A stretch of DNA of 50,091 nt from Deltaproteobacteria bacterium. Its GTDB lineage: Bacteria > Desulfobacterota > GWC2-55-46. Where the stretch lies: positions 1 through 50,091 of the forward strand of contig JACRNO010000076.1 in the NCBI GenBank assembly GCA_016234855.1, written 5' to 3'. Within the stretch, counting starts at the first letter, position 1. The number at the start of each line of letters is the position of its first letter. The position numbers and the translations under genes are program-made. Below the pieces are notes generated by a model that was not told where the DNA came from, made no database searches, and worked only from the letters and a program-made list of their open reading frames with translations. Positions 22,333-31,551 of the stretch are shown here, piece after piece.

Positions 22333-22932
22333 ATGACTATGAACAACAACCATGAAAACGACGTCCTTATAAGGGCGCTTGAAGCCGACGCCGTCGCGCA
22401 GTCGAAGGGCATTATCAGGGCTGCCGAGGACGCGGCCGCAGAGATGCTCAGGCAGGCCCATGCCGAGGCCGAGGCCTTCGAAGCCGAGAGGGTTGGCGCG
22501 CTTCAGGCGGGCCTTGAGCGCGAGCGCGGGGTCAGGCTCAGCAACGCGCGGCTTCTTGCAAGGGCTGTCTGCCTGAAGGCCAGACAGGAGGCCGTGGAAG
22601 CGGTTCTGGAGGCGGCGTGCTCGTGTCTGTGCGCGTTGCCGTCTTCCGAGCATGCAAGGCTTATTCGCGGCCTTTACGACGGATTGAAGGCCGAGTGGCC
22701 GTTTGACGAGCCGCCTGTCGTCCTTGTAAACCCGCGCGACGTCGCGCTCCTTCGGGACTATGGCGTGGATGCAAGGCCGGATGAGACGGTCATTGTTGGG
22801 GTTATTTTTGTAGCCCAGGACGGCAAGGTCAGGTACGTAAACACCGTCGCCTCCCGGCTGAAGATGATGAGGTCCGGCCTCGTGCCGATGATAGACGCGG
22901 CCCTTTTCAGCGATGCAGAGCAGGAGGGCTGA
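22333..22932 (+). CDS. V/A-type ATPase subunit E
   Basis: Ala/Glu-rich N-terminal helix and C-terminal GGVIFVAQDGKVRYVNTVASRLKMM-like ending (VGVIFVAQDGKVRYVNT). Stop overlaps next start. Start 22333/22339 uncertain. Confidence 0.8.
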   Translation: MTMNNNHENDVLIRALEADAVAQSKGIIRAAEDAAAEMLRQAHAEAEAFEAERVGALQAGLERERGVRLSNARLLARAVCLKARQEAVEAVLEAACSCLCALPSSEHARLIRGLYDGLKAEWPFDEPPVVLVNPRDVALLRDYGVDARPDETVIVGVIFVAQDGKVRYVNTVASRLKMMRSGLVPMIDAALFSDAEQEG

Positions 22933-23987
22933 TGGACCTGTCCTACTTCAACGCAAGGCTGCGCGGGATGCGCGGCAGGCTCATACGCAAGGCTGATTAT
23001 GACGGTTTTGCCGCGCTGCCGGGCCTTGAGCAGTATGCCGAGCGTTTGCGCGCCACTGCCTACGGCCCGTATGTAGAGACCGCCTCATCCCGCATGGAGC
23101 GGCTTGACGATATCATCGCCGCGGCCATACGAGCCGGGCTTGCAGCTTCGTTCGCTGATATGCAGGATGCCGCGCCGCCGGAGGCTGCCGTGTATATCCG
23201 GTCGCTTCTCTCCGTCTGGGAGGTCTATGACCTGAAGGCCATAGTCCGGGCCGTATCGCGCGCCATAAAGCCGGAAGAGGCGTTAGATACGCTCGTGCCG
23301 GCCGGGGAGTTCGACAATGCCGCGATAAAGACCCTTCTTACGAACTCGAAGGACGTGCCCGACCTGGTAAGTTTTCTTGAGACGTGGGGCTCGCGCTATG
23401 CGCGGCCCCTTAAGGACGGGCTTGCCGCGTATGGGAAGAACGGCTCGACCGCGGCCATGGAACATAACCTCGACGCCGTTGGGGTTGCCGCGGCGCTCAA
23501 GGAGCTTCCCGCGTCCTCGACGGACGCCGCGGTCATACGCTGGATTATCGCCTCGCGCATCGACGCGCAAAACGTCATGACGCTCTTAAAGGTATGCGGC
23601 GAGGGCGCGGTCGGGATGGACGCGGCGTTGCTCTTTCTCGACGGCGGCACAAGGCTTGGCAGGAAGACCTTCTCAAGTCTCATTGCCTCGAAAGACAGGG
23701 ACGAGCTTCTGGCCGCGCTCGCGTCGGCCCTTGACGACGCCGGGTGGAAGGCCGTCATAGCCGGGGCTGACGCGGATGAACCGGGCCTGCTTGAAGAGCA
23801 ATTGAATTGCGCCGGGGACGCGCATCTGCGCAGGCTCGCGGTTATCGAGCCGCTCTCCATCGCGCTGGCGGCCTCTTACATGCAGATGAAGGCGCGTGAG
23901 GCGAAGAACCTGCGCGTCATCGCCCGCGGCATAGCGTTCGGCATACCGGACGAGGTCTTGAAGAGGTATATCGTATATCCGATGTAG
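22932..23987 (+). CDS. V/A-type ATPase subunit C (d-type)
   Basis: YFNARLRGMRGRLIRKADYDGFAAL, YDLKAIVRAVSRAIKPEEALDTL, EAKNLRVIARGIAFGIPDEVLKRYIVYPM. Confidence 0.88.
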   Translation: MDLSYFNARLRGMRGRLIRKADYDGFAALPGLEQYAERLRATAYGPYVETASSRMERLDDIIAAAIRAGLAASFADMQDAAPPEAAVYIRSLLSVWEVYDLKAIVRAVSRAIKPEEALDTLVPAGEFDNAAIKTLLTNSKDVPDLVSFLETWGSRYARPLKDGLAAYGKNGSTAAMEHNLDAVGVAAALKELPASSTDAAVIRWIIASRIDAQNVMTLLKVCGEGAVGMDAALLFLDGGTRLGRKTFSSLIASKDRDELLAALASALDDAGWKAVIAGADADEPGLLEEQLNCAGDAHLRRLAVIEPLSIALAASYMQMKAREAKNLRVIARGIAFGIPDEVLKRYIVYPM

Positions 23988-24202
23988 GCGTTTGATATGG
24001 ATTGGATAGGGGATTGGCGATATGGGAAGCGGGAGGTGGTAAAGACTTACCGTCCGTTGCTTTTCCACCCTCTTTGTAAGGACGGGATGCGGGATGAGTT
24101 TATGATTTTACCGCCCCCCGCGTCCCACTTCCCATCTCCCAATCATCTCGGGCCTGTTGCGCCGGATAGCCGGAACAATATCTGTTTGTTGCAGAGGTGG
24201 CA

Positions 24203-24532
24203 ATGGCTGGTTTTCTTGTGATAACGGCGCCGGGCGCTTCGCTCGGGTTCAGGTGCGCGGGGCTCGATACCTTCGAGATAGGGCCGCATGAGAACATATC
24301 CGCGCTCCTCTTGCGCCTTCAGGAGGAAGGCAAATACGGCCTCATAGCCGTCGAAGACCGGCTCATGCTCGCGGTCTCGGATATTGTTTCAAAAAGAATA
24401 CGGAAGAAGGGCGTGCCGATAATCGTGCCGATTAACATACCCGAGAAGTGGGGAGAGGTCGAGTACGGCGAGTCTCCGGTAGTGAGGCTCATCAGGAAGG
24501 CGATCGGGTATCAGATAAAGATAAAAAAATAG
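24203..24532 (+). CDS. V/A-type ATPase subunit F
   Basis: FLVITAPGASLGFRCAGLDTFEI, GLIAVEDRLMLAVSD, IIVPINIPEKW, IRKAIGYQIKIKK. Confidence 0.9.
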   Translation: MAGFLVITAPGASLGFRCAGLDTFEIGPHENISALLLRLQEEGKYGLIAVEDRLMLAVSDIVSKRIRKKGVPIIVPINIPEKWGEVEYGESPVVRLIRKAIGYQIKIKK

Positions 24533-24741
24533 GAGGTGGGGTAGTATGTGGTAAGAATTTTTTACCACCACGCACATCCTACGTCCTACCTCCGTCTTAT
24601 CGTTCCCACGCTCCAGCGTGGGAACGCAGCCACGGACGCTCCGGCGTCCCGTTGGGATGAGATGAGACGCAGCGTGAATTGAAGCCATCGAGCGTATAAC
24701 TTTTTCATCGATAACAGACAACTGACAACCGATAACCGATT

Positions 24742-26490
24742 ATGAGCGAAATCAGAGGAAAGATATACGGCGTTGCCGGGCCTACGGTCATTGCAAAGGG
24801 CATGGACGGGGTGAAGATGAATACCGTCTGCCTCGTGGGCAACTCGGGCCTGCTTGCGGAGGTCATCCGCATCAGGGAAGGCCTTGCCACGCTCCAGGTC
24901 TACGAGGACACCGGCGGGCTGACCGTAGGCCAGGAGGTCGTCAGTCATGCAAAGCCGCTTACGGTTCTGCTCGGTCCCGGCCTGTTGAGCAATATATACG
25001 ACGGCACGCAGAGGCCGCTATATAAAATCAAAGAGGCGGGCGGGGATTTCATCGGCAAGGGGCTCAAGGTCTCGCCCATGGATACTGCAAAGCCGTGGCC
25101 TTTTATTCCGTTGAAAAAACAGGGTGACGCCGTTACCGAAGGCGACGTGCTCGGCACGATACAGGAGACCGAGTGCATCAGTCACAAGGTCATGGTCCCG
25201 CCGGGGGTAAGCGGCACGGTAAAAACCATAGCGTCTGCCGAGGTCTCGGGGCGCGCCCCGGTTTGCACGTTCGAGGACGGCTCGTTCGTAAACCTGTATC
25301 AGGACTGGCCCGTGAGAAAGCCCAGGCCGTTTATTGCGAAGCTGCCGCCGTCCATGCCTTTTATAACAGGTCAGCGCATGTTCGACACGCTTCTGCCCGT
25401 TGTCCTCGGGGGCACGGCCATAGTGCCGGGCGGGTTCGGCACGGGCAAGACCGTGGTCGAGCAGACGATTGCCAAATACGGGCGGGCCGACATAGTCATA
25501 TATATCGGCTGCGGCGAGCGCGGCAACGAGATGACCGAGATATTGACGGACTTCCCGGCTCTCAAAGACCCGGTCACCGGTCTGCCGCTCAGTCACCGCA
25601 CCGTCATCATAGTCAACACCTCGAATATGCCGGTCGCCGCAAGGGAGGCGTCTCTTTTTACCGGCGTGACAATCGCCGAGTATTACAGGGATATGGGTTA
25701 TAACGTCGCGCTTCTGGCCGACTCCATCTCGCGTTGGGCCGAAGCCCTGCGCGAGATCTCATCCCGGCTTGAGGAGATGCCGGGCGAGGAGGGTTTCCCT
25801 CCGCATCTTGCCACGCACCTGGGCAGTTTTTACGAGCGATCGGGCAAGGTAAGGTGCCTTGGGCCTGAAGATAGATACGGCTCAATCACGGTCATAAGCG
25901 CGGTCTCGCCCCCGGGCGGCGATTTTTCAGAGCCTGTGACCCAGGCCTCGCTCCGATTCGCGGGCGCACTGTGGGCGCTCGATCCCGACCTCGCATACCG
26001 CAGGCACTTTCCGGCAGTCAACTGGCAGGCCTCTTTCAGCCTCTATTATAACGAGTTGAAGGACTGGTTCACGAAGGAGGTCTCGCCTGAGATGCAGGGC
26101 CTGCGACAGCGGTTGTTAAAGCTCCTTCAGCGCGAGAACGAGTTGAAGGAGATAATCCAGATAATCGGGGTCGAGGCCCTGCAGGAATCCGACAGGCTGA
26201 TGCTGGAAGCCGCCATCATCGCCCGCGACACCTTCCTTAAACAATCGGTCTTTAACGAGGCGGACGCATTCAACTCGTACGAGAAGCAGTTCTGGATGAT
26301 GAAGGTGATCTTCGCGTTCGCTGACAACGCCGAGGCCGCTTTGAAGAGGGGAGTCTACATAGAAAAGATTATCGACACTCCGCTCCGTGCGGACGTGATG
26401 GCCATGCAGGACATACCGAGCATCGGCTTCGCGCAAAAGGCAGAAGCCCTAATCGAAGCGATAGAGCGGGAGTTCGGCGCAGCGGAGTAG
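24742..26490 (+). CDS. atpA: V/A-type ATPase catalytic subunit A
   Basis: GKIYGVAGPTVIAKGM, P-loop GGFGTGKTVVEQTIAKYG, CGERGNEMTE, SRWAEALREISSRLEEMPGEEGFP. Confidence 0.97.
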   Translation: MSEIRGKIYGVAGPTVIAKGMDGVKMNTVCLVGNSGLLAEVIRIREGLATLQVYEDTGGLTVGQEVVSHAKPLTVLLGPGLLSNIYDGTQRPLYKIKEAGGDFIGKGLKVSPMDTAKPWPFIPLKKQGDAVTEGDVLGTIQETECISHKVMVPPGVSGTVKTIASAEVSGRAPVCTFEDGSFVNLYQDWPVRKPRPFIAKLPPSMPFITGQRMFDTLLPVVLGGTAIVPGGFGTGKTVVEQTIAKYGRADIVIYIGCGERGNEMTEILTDFPALKDPVTGLPLSHRTVIIVNTSNMPVAAREASLFTGVTIAEYYRDMGYNVALLADSISRWAEALREISSRLEEMPGEEGFPPHLATHLGSFYERSGKVRCLGPEDRYGSITVISAVSPPGGDFSEPVTQASLRFAGALWALDPDLAYRRHFPAVNWQASFSLYYNELKDWFTKEVSPEMQGLRQRLLKLLQRENELKEIIQIIGVEALQESDRLMLEAAIIARDTFLKQSVFNEADAFNSYEKQFWMMKVIFAFADNAEAALKRGVYIEKIIDTPLRADVMAMQDIPSIGFAQKAEALIEAIEREFGAAE

Positions 26491-26494
26491 GCAT

Positions 26495-26990
26495 AACCCC
26501 CTCTTTTTAAAGAGGGGGCGGTGGGAGTTAATGGGGCGGCGTCAGGAGGAAACTCCTGACGCCACGGAATGAGGGAACAGGGGGAGTTAAGTTTCAAGTG
26601 CCGCAAAGACTAACCCCACCCGGCCTCCCCTTAGATAAGGGGAGGGGCAAAGACCGAACCCCCTCTTTTTAAAGAGGGGGCGGGGGGAGTTAATGGAGCG
26701 GCAACGGAGGAAATTCCTGATTGTAACTCACTCTCCCCTTGTGGGAGGCGCTAAAGGCGCTAAAGACATAACGTTAGCGCACACGACACAACGTTAGCGC
26801 ATAAGAGGGCCGGGGTGAGGGGGAAATTCCTGACGCCACATAGAATCTCCCCCGCCCCTCACCTCAATCCTCTCGTGCGCCAACATTGTGTTTTTGGCGC
26901 CTCCCCAAAGGGGAGAGGAGGTCTTGCCCCTTCTCCCCTTGGCGGGGCACCCGCGCCAAGGGGCGCGGGTCGGGTTGGGATGAGGGGGCG
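26495..26990. repeat. Dense block of intergenic repeats with apparent nesting
   Basis: CCCTCTTTTTAAAGAGGGG twice; GGCGTCAGGAGGAAACTCCTGACGCC; GTGCGCTAACG/GGCGCC elements; CTTCTCCCC..GGGTTGGGATGAGGGG interrupted by GGCGGGGCACCCGCGCCAAGGGGCGCGGGT. Confidence 0.8.
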
Positions 26991-27030
26991 CTGGTTCGAT
27001 TGTGCAGACCAAATCAGCGATAACACATCA

Positions 27031-28128
27031 ATGGGGTCTCTCATGTCGTCAATGAAAACCAGACAACGGATCTTTTCGGCCCTTATAGGGTTTTCGATGT
27101 TGTTTGTCCTGTCCGGCAATTCAAACGCCGCTGAAAAGATATTCATCAAGGAGTACACCTATCAGGCGAGCGAGATCGACAGCAAGGTAACGTCGCGCGC
27201 TCAGGCGCTTGAGCAGGCAAAAAGGCTCGTGCTCGAGGAACTCGGCACCTATCTTATTAGCAAGACCGAGGTAAAGGACTTTGCGATATCGAGCGACAAG
27301 ATTACCGTTCTTACGGCAGGCGTTGTCCAGACCGAGATATTCGACGAGAAATGGGATGGCAAAGAATATTACCTGAAGGCCCGTATAACGGCAGACCCTG
27401 ACAAGGTGGCAAAGGCCATAGACAAGCTCCGTAAGGACGAAGGCAAAACAAAAGAGCTTGAAGATGCCAAAAAGCGCGCGGATGACGCGTTGGAGGAGAT
27501 TGCAAGGCTCAAGGCAGAACTTGATGTCGTAAAAGACGATAAATCAAAACAGCTTGAATATGCAAACACAGTCAATACCTTGAGCGCAACGGATTGGTTT
27601 GAGAAGGGGTTGGCTTTTGGAAAATCCGAAGATTACGACAACGCAATAGAGGCTTTTTCACAGGCAATCGAGTTTGAGCCATATTACGTCGTTGCCTATA
27701 TTGTCCGCGGGGTTGCGTATAACATGAAAGGCCAATACGACAGGGCAATTAAGGATTATAATAAGACAATATCGCTGAAGCCGGATTACGCCGAAGCCTA
27801 CCATTTCCGCGGGGTTGCGTATGCTAATAAAGACCAATATGACAAGGCAATTAAGGATTACAATAAGGCAATATCGCTGAAGCCGGATTACGCCGAAGCC
27901 TACTATGTCCGCGGGAATGCGTATTATATGAAAGACCAATACGGCAAGGCAATAGAGGATTTTAATAAGGCCATATCGCTGAAGCCGGATTACGGCCTTG
28001 CCTACTTTGGCCGCGGGCTTGCATATAGTATGAAAAGAGAATACAAAAAGGCAATTGCTGATTCTAAAAAGGCCTGCGAGTTGGGTGATGTAGGTGGATG
28101 CTTTTTGGAAAGCGAAATGACAAAATGA
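27031..28128 (+). CDS. Secreted or periplasmic TPR-repeat protein
   Basis: N-terminal signal-like sequence (RIFSALIGFSMLFVLSGNSNAAEK); at least four TPR units of the AYxxRGxAYxxKxQYDKAIKDYNKAISLKPDYAEAY type. The 26815 ORF start lies in repeat DNA and is unlikely. Confidence 0.88.
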   Translation: MGSLMSSMKTRQRIFSALIGFSMLFVLSGNSNAAEKIFIKEYTYQASEIDSKVTSRAQALEQAKRLVLEELGTYLISKTEVKDFAISSDKITVLTAGVVQTEIFDEKWDGKEYYLKARITADPDKVAKAIDKLRKDEGKTKELEDAKKRADDALEEIARLKAELDVVKDDKSKQLEYANTVNTLSATDWFEKGLAFGKSEDYDNAIEAFSQAIEFEPYYVVAYIVRGVAYNMKGQYDRAIKDYNKTISLKPDYAEAYHFRGVAYANKDQYDKAIKDYNKAISLKPDYAEAYYVRGNAYYMKDQYGKAIEDFNKAISLKPDYGLAYFGRGLAYSMKREYKKAIADSKKACELGDVGGCFLESEMTK

Positions 28129-28139
28129 AGGGTGATGGT

Positions 28140-28544
28140 ATGAAGCTAATAGTACACCAAGTAGACAAAGAAGATGTGTATAGAGATATTGTACGAATAC
28201 CTGAAGTGTATAGATTGGATGCTTCTGGTAGTAAGATTTCAGAAGGAACGGTATGTAAAATCACAGCTAATGGTCAATCATCTTTCGCCATTTTACGCGG
28301 GTTGAAGAATGAAACGAGAAAGGTTATCCGCGTAGATGGAAAACTTCGGGATAAATTAAAGATCAAAGATAAAGATGGCGAAGAGGTTAGATTTGATTTC
28401 AAAAAAGTTGGCCTATGTGGTGAATTCATGTGGGCTTGGGATGCCTCCGACCCGGCATACAGAGTGGCGGCTCGTCTTGCTTTACTTTCTGTCATATTAG
28501 GTCTGCTTGGGCTCATGTTAGGTGTGTTTGGTGTGTGGAAATGA
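28140..28544 (+). CDS. Uncharacterised protein: possible double-psi beta-barrel-like N-terminal domain plus C-terminal TM helix
   Basis: AT-rich gene. [29 protein letters not shown]...[24 protein letters not shown] resembles CDC48/VAT-N-like barrels; C-terminal [21 protein letters not shown]. Confidence 0.55.
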   Translation: MKLIVHQVDKEDVYRDIVRIPEVYRLDASGSKISEGTVCKITANGQSSFAILRGLKNETRKVIRVDGKLRDKLKIKDKDGEEVRFDFKKVGLCGEFMWAWDASDPAYRVAARLALLSVILGLLGLMLGVFGVWK

Positions 28545-28617
28545 CAATCGCACGGCCGTTGCGGGCCGTGCCTGCCATTTGGTAGTGCGCAATACAAATT
28601 CATTCACGGACAGAAAG

Positions 28618-29967
28618 ATGATAACCAAAGAATACCGCACCATAAAGGCCATCGAAGGCCCGCTTGTATTTGCCGAGCGGATAACCGGCTGCGGGCTCGG
28701 CGAGATGTGCATCATAAAGCTCGAAGACGGGCAGGCGCGCACCGGGCAGATACTCCAGCTTCAGGGCGACCGCGCCGTCATACAGGTGCTCGAAGGCACG
28801 GGCGGGATAGATGCGCTTACCACGAGCGTCACACCCACCGGCGAGACCGCGCGCGTCGGCGTATCCCTCGATATGTTCGGCAGGATATTCAACGGCTTTG
28901 GCGAGCCGATGGACGGCCTTCCGTCCATCATCCCTGAAAAATACCTTGAGGTCAACGGTCTGCCCATGAACCCGGCCTCGCGCGACAAGCCGAACTTCTT
29001 TGTGCAGACCGGCATCTCGGCAATAGACGGGCTCAATACGCTGGTGCGCGGACAGAAGCTGCCTATATTCTCAGGCGCCGGGCTTCCGGCAAAAGAACTG
29101 GCCGTGCAGATAGTCCGTCAGGCCCGTGTTGCCGAGGCTGCGGACTTCTGCGTCGTCTTCGGCGCGATGGGCATCACCTCGCGCGAGGCCTTTTTCTTCC
29201 GGAAGGAACTCTCCGAGGGCGGGGCGATGGAGCGCACCATCACCTTCATCAACCAGGCCATCGATCCGGTCATCGAGCGGCTCTTTACCCCGCGCATCGC
29301 GCTTGCCACGGCCGAGTACCTCGCCTTCGACAAGGGCTATCACGTCATGGTCGTTCTGACCGACATGACCGCCTATTGCGACGCGCTCCGCGAACTTGGC
29401 AGCGCGCGCGAGGAGATACCGGGAAGGCGCAGTTACCCGGGCTACATGTATACGGACCTGGCCTCGCTCTATGAAAGGGCCGGAAGGCTCAAGGGCAGGA
29501 AGGGCTCGATTACGCTCATGCCGATACTCACCATGCCCGACGACGACATAACGCATCCGATACCCGACCTCTCCGGCTATATAACGGAAGGTCAGATTGT
29601 ACTGTCGCGGGCGCTTCACAGAAAGGGCATCTACCCGCCCATAGAGGTCCTGCCGTGCCTGTCGCGGCTTATGAACCTCGGCATCGGCAAGGGCAAGACG
29701 CGCGAGACGCACCGCCGTCTCGCCGACGCGCTCTACTCGGCTTATGCAAGAGGCGGCGACGTGCGCCGCCTTACCACCATCGTCGGAGAAGACGGGCTGA
29801 CCGAGGTTGATAAGGCCTACCTCGTCTTCGCCGACGCGTTTGAGCGCCGCTTTGTTGGTCAGGGCGACGCGGATAGAACCATAGACGAGACCCTCGACCT
29901 CGGGGTCGAACTGCTGAAGATGCTCCCGGACAGGGAGCGGGCCGCGCTTACGCGCGGAAAGATCTGA
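28618..29967 (+). CDS. atpB: V/A-type ATPase regulatory subunit B
   Basis: [95 protein letters not shown]. Confidence 0.97.
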   Translation: MITKEYRTIKAIEGPLVFAERITGCGLGEMCIIKLEDGQARTGQILQLQGDRAVIQVLEGTGGIDALTTSVTPTGETARVGVSLDMFGRIFNGFGEPMDGLPSIIPEKYLEVNGLPMNPASRDKPNFFVQTGISAIDGLNTLVRGQKLPIFSGAGLPAKELAVQIVRQARVAEAADFCVVFGAMGITSREAFFFRKELSEGGAMERTITFINQAIDPVIERLFTPRIALATAEYLAFDKGYHVMVVLTDMTAYCDALRELGSAREEIPGRRSYPGYMYTDLASLYERAGRLKGRKGSITLMPILTMPDDDITHPIPDLSGYITEGQIVLSRALHRKGIYPPIEVLPCLSRLMNLGIGKGKTRETHRRLADALYSAYARGGDVRRLTTIVGEDGLTEVDKAYLVFADAFERRFVGQGDADRTIDETLDLGVELLKMLPDRERAALTRGKI

Positions 29968-29976
29968 TACCTCCCC

Positions 29977-30051
29977 CTTGACCAGCACCACTTCCCATAA
30001 TGAGAACATATTGGAATACGAATTGACGTGATAGAAGTGGTGTTAGTCAAG
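29977..30051. repeat. 18-bp imperfect inverted repeat (CTTGACCAGCACCACTTC ... GAAGTGGTGTTAGTCAAG)
   Basis: Arms 29977-29994 and 30034-30051, 16/18 Watson-Crick plus one G:U. Shares the CCAGCACCAC core with 1298-1375. Confidence 0.75.
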
Positions 30052-30284
30052 CCCCCTCCCTGTAAAGGAGACCGTTGCATAACTTCCTTAAAGATTGGAT
30101 TCCCGACTAAAGCCTCGGGAATGACAGACAAAAACACCGATAAATCGTCATTCCCGCGTGTTTCTGGCGGGAATCCGGGACTTAAAAGCCGATTACCGTG
30201 CGCTTAGACGCGGTTACGCAAAGATCCCCATAACAAGTGGAGGGTCAGGGTGGGGTCGCTTGGCAGGCGCGATAGGATATAATC

Positions 30285-31154
30285 CTACGCGTGTGTCATC
30301 TCTTCTATCTCGACCGAGGTGTGCCCGTAGCTCTGGAACCTGTTCGTCTTCACCTTTATGTCGCACGGGTTGCAGTGGCCGAATGCGTTGCACGGCCGCG
30401 ATATGTCCTCAAGCTCGAAGGCAGGGTCGATGATGTTGCCGACCGGCGTCCTGCCTTCGTACAGGTCGCTGTGGCACCTGTAGACAGAGCCGTCGCTGCC
30501 GATGATAAGCTCCGTTGTCTTGCACATCACCGTCTTCTTGAATTTCTTCCCGCACGCCCCGTCATACCTGTATGTGCCGTAGAGCCTGCCTTCGTGCTCG
30601 CCGAGGAATTCCTTGAACCTGAAGTCGATCCCCGCGTCCTCGCAGCGTTTCTGCGCGTCGCGGACGATCTGCTCCTGCAACGGATGCAACACGCCCCAGA
30701 TGCCGATGGAAAAGCCCGCGTTCTGCATCTTCAGAACCTTTTCCATGAGCGGGCGAAGCTCCATGACCTGCGGGTGGTAGCTGACGCGGATGGACGCGTA
30801 AGGCGATTTACGACGCAGCCTTTCCGGCTTGACGCGCCTTATGAATTCGTCCGTGTCGAATTGAAGGTTGGTGAGTATGTCGATATTGAGCTCGGGTTTT
30901 ATGTTGTTGATGATATGGATGAAGTCCTTATGGATGGACGGCTCGCCGCCCTGGAGCGTAATCGGCAGGTCGTCCCTTGAATTGATGCGGTTTATGCCGC
31001 GAACGGCCTCCGGCCCGGTCAGGCGTTTTTTGACGAAGCCGTCCTCTCCGAACCTGTTGATGCAATAGCTGCACGTAAGGTTGCATGCGAGCGTCATGAA
31101 GTAGGCCGAGTAGTTGTAGTGTTCCGGCAATACTATTGGTTTGAGTTCCGTCAT
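30285..31154 (-). CDS. Radical SAM protein with C-terminal SPASM/twitch-like Cys cluster
   Basis: MTLACNLTCSYC (CxxxCxxC), LQGGEPSIHKD, C-terminal MCKTTELIIGSDGSVYRCHSDL...CNAFGHCNPCDIK. Confidence 0.9.
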   Translation of the reverse strand: MTELKPIVLPEHYNYSAYFMTLACNLTCSYCINRFGEDGFVKKRLTGPEAVRGINRINSRDDLPITLQGGEPSIHKDFIHIINNIKPELNIDILTNLQFDTDEFIRRVKPERLRRKSPYASIRVSYHPQVMELRPLMEKVLKMQNAGFSIGIWGVLHPLQEQIVRDAQKRCEDAGIDFRFKEFLGEHEGRLYGTYRYDGACGKKFKKTVMCKTTELIIGSDGSVYRCHSDLYEGRTPVGNIIDPAFELEDISRPCNAFGHCNPCDIKVKTNRFQSYGHTSVEIEEMTHA

Positions 31155-31194
31155 AATGGATGCTCCGTTTTAGGGAACCTCTGATTTATTCTTT

Positions 31195-31380
31195 TTTCTG
31201 TCATTCTGAGGAGCGCTTTTGCGACGAAGAATCTCGTAAATAGTTGATTTGTCAAAAAACGAGATTCTTCGCGGAGTTTACACTGAGCGTAAAACAGATT
31301 CTTCGCTGCGCTCAGAATGACATTAAGCGAACGTGCTCAGAATGACAACCTTAACGGAATTAATCAGAGCTTCCTGAGGA
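31195..31380. repeat. Inverted-repeat array related to the GIY-YIG-flanking repeats, without a gene
   Basis: GTCATTCTGAGGAGCGCTTTTGCGACGAAGAATCTCG ... CGAGATTCTTCGCGGAGTTTACACTGAGCGTAAAACAGATTCTTCGCTGCGCTCAGAATGACA. Confidence 0.85.
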
Positions 31381-31551
31381 TTTACAGCCCGACAAACCCT
31401 TCGAATCTCCTTTCACAAGGCCGCGTACAAGATGGCCGCCCTTGTATCTTGAAGATAGCAGCTCAGGCCTTCAGGCCTGATACCGCTCGTCCAGCGGCCA
31501 TTTTCAGGGCTAAAGCCCTGAGCAACGCTTATAGGGTGAGCACCGCCCGCC

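Noticed and set aside
26815-27030. N-terminal extension of the TPR ORF (MRGKFLTPHRISPAPHLNPL...)
   Set aside because: Translated from repeat DNA; the signal-peptide-like start at 27031-27052 is more plausible.
30291-30980. 229-aa + strand ORF after atpB, considered as missing ATPase subunit D
   Set aside because: Antisense to the radical SAM gene; no resemblance to the subunit D coiled-coil sequence.
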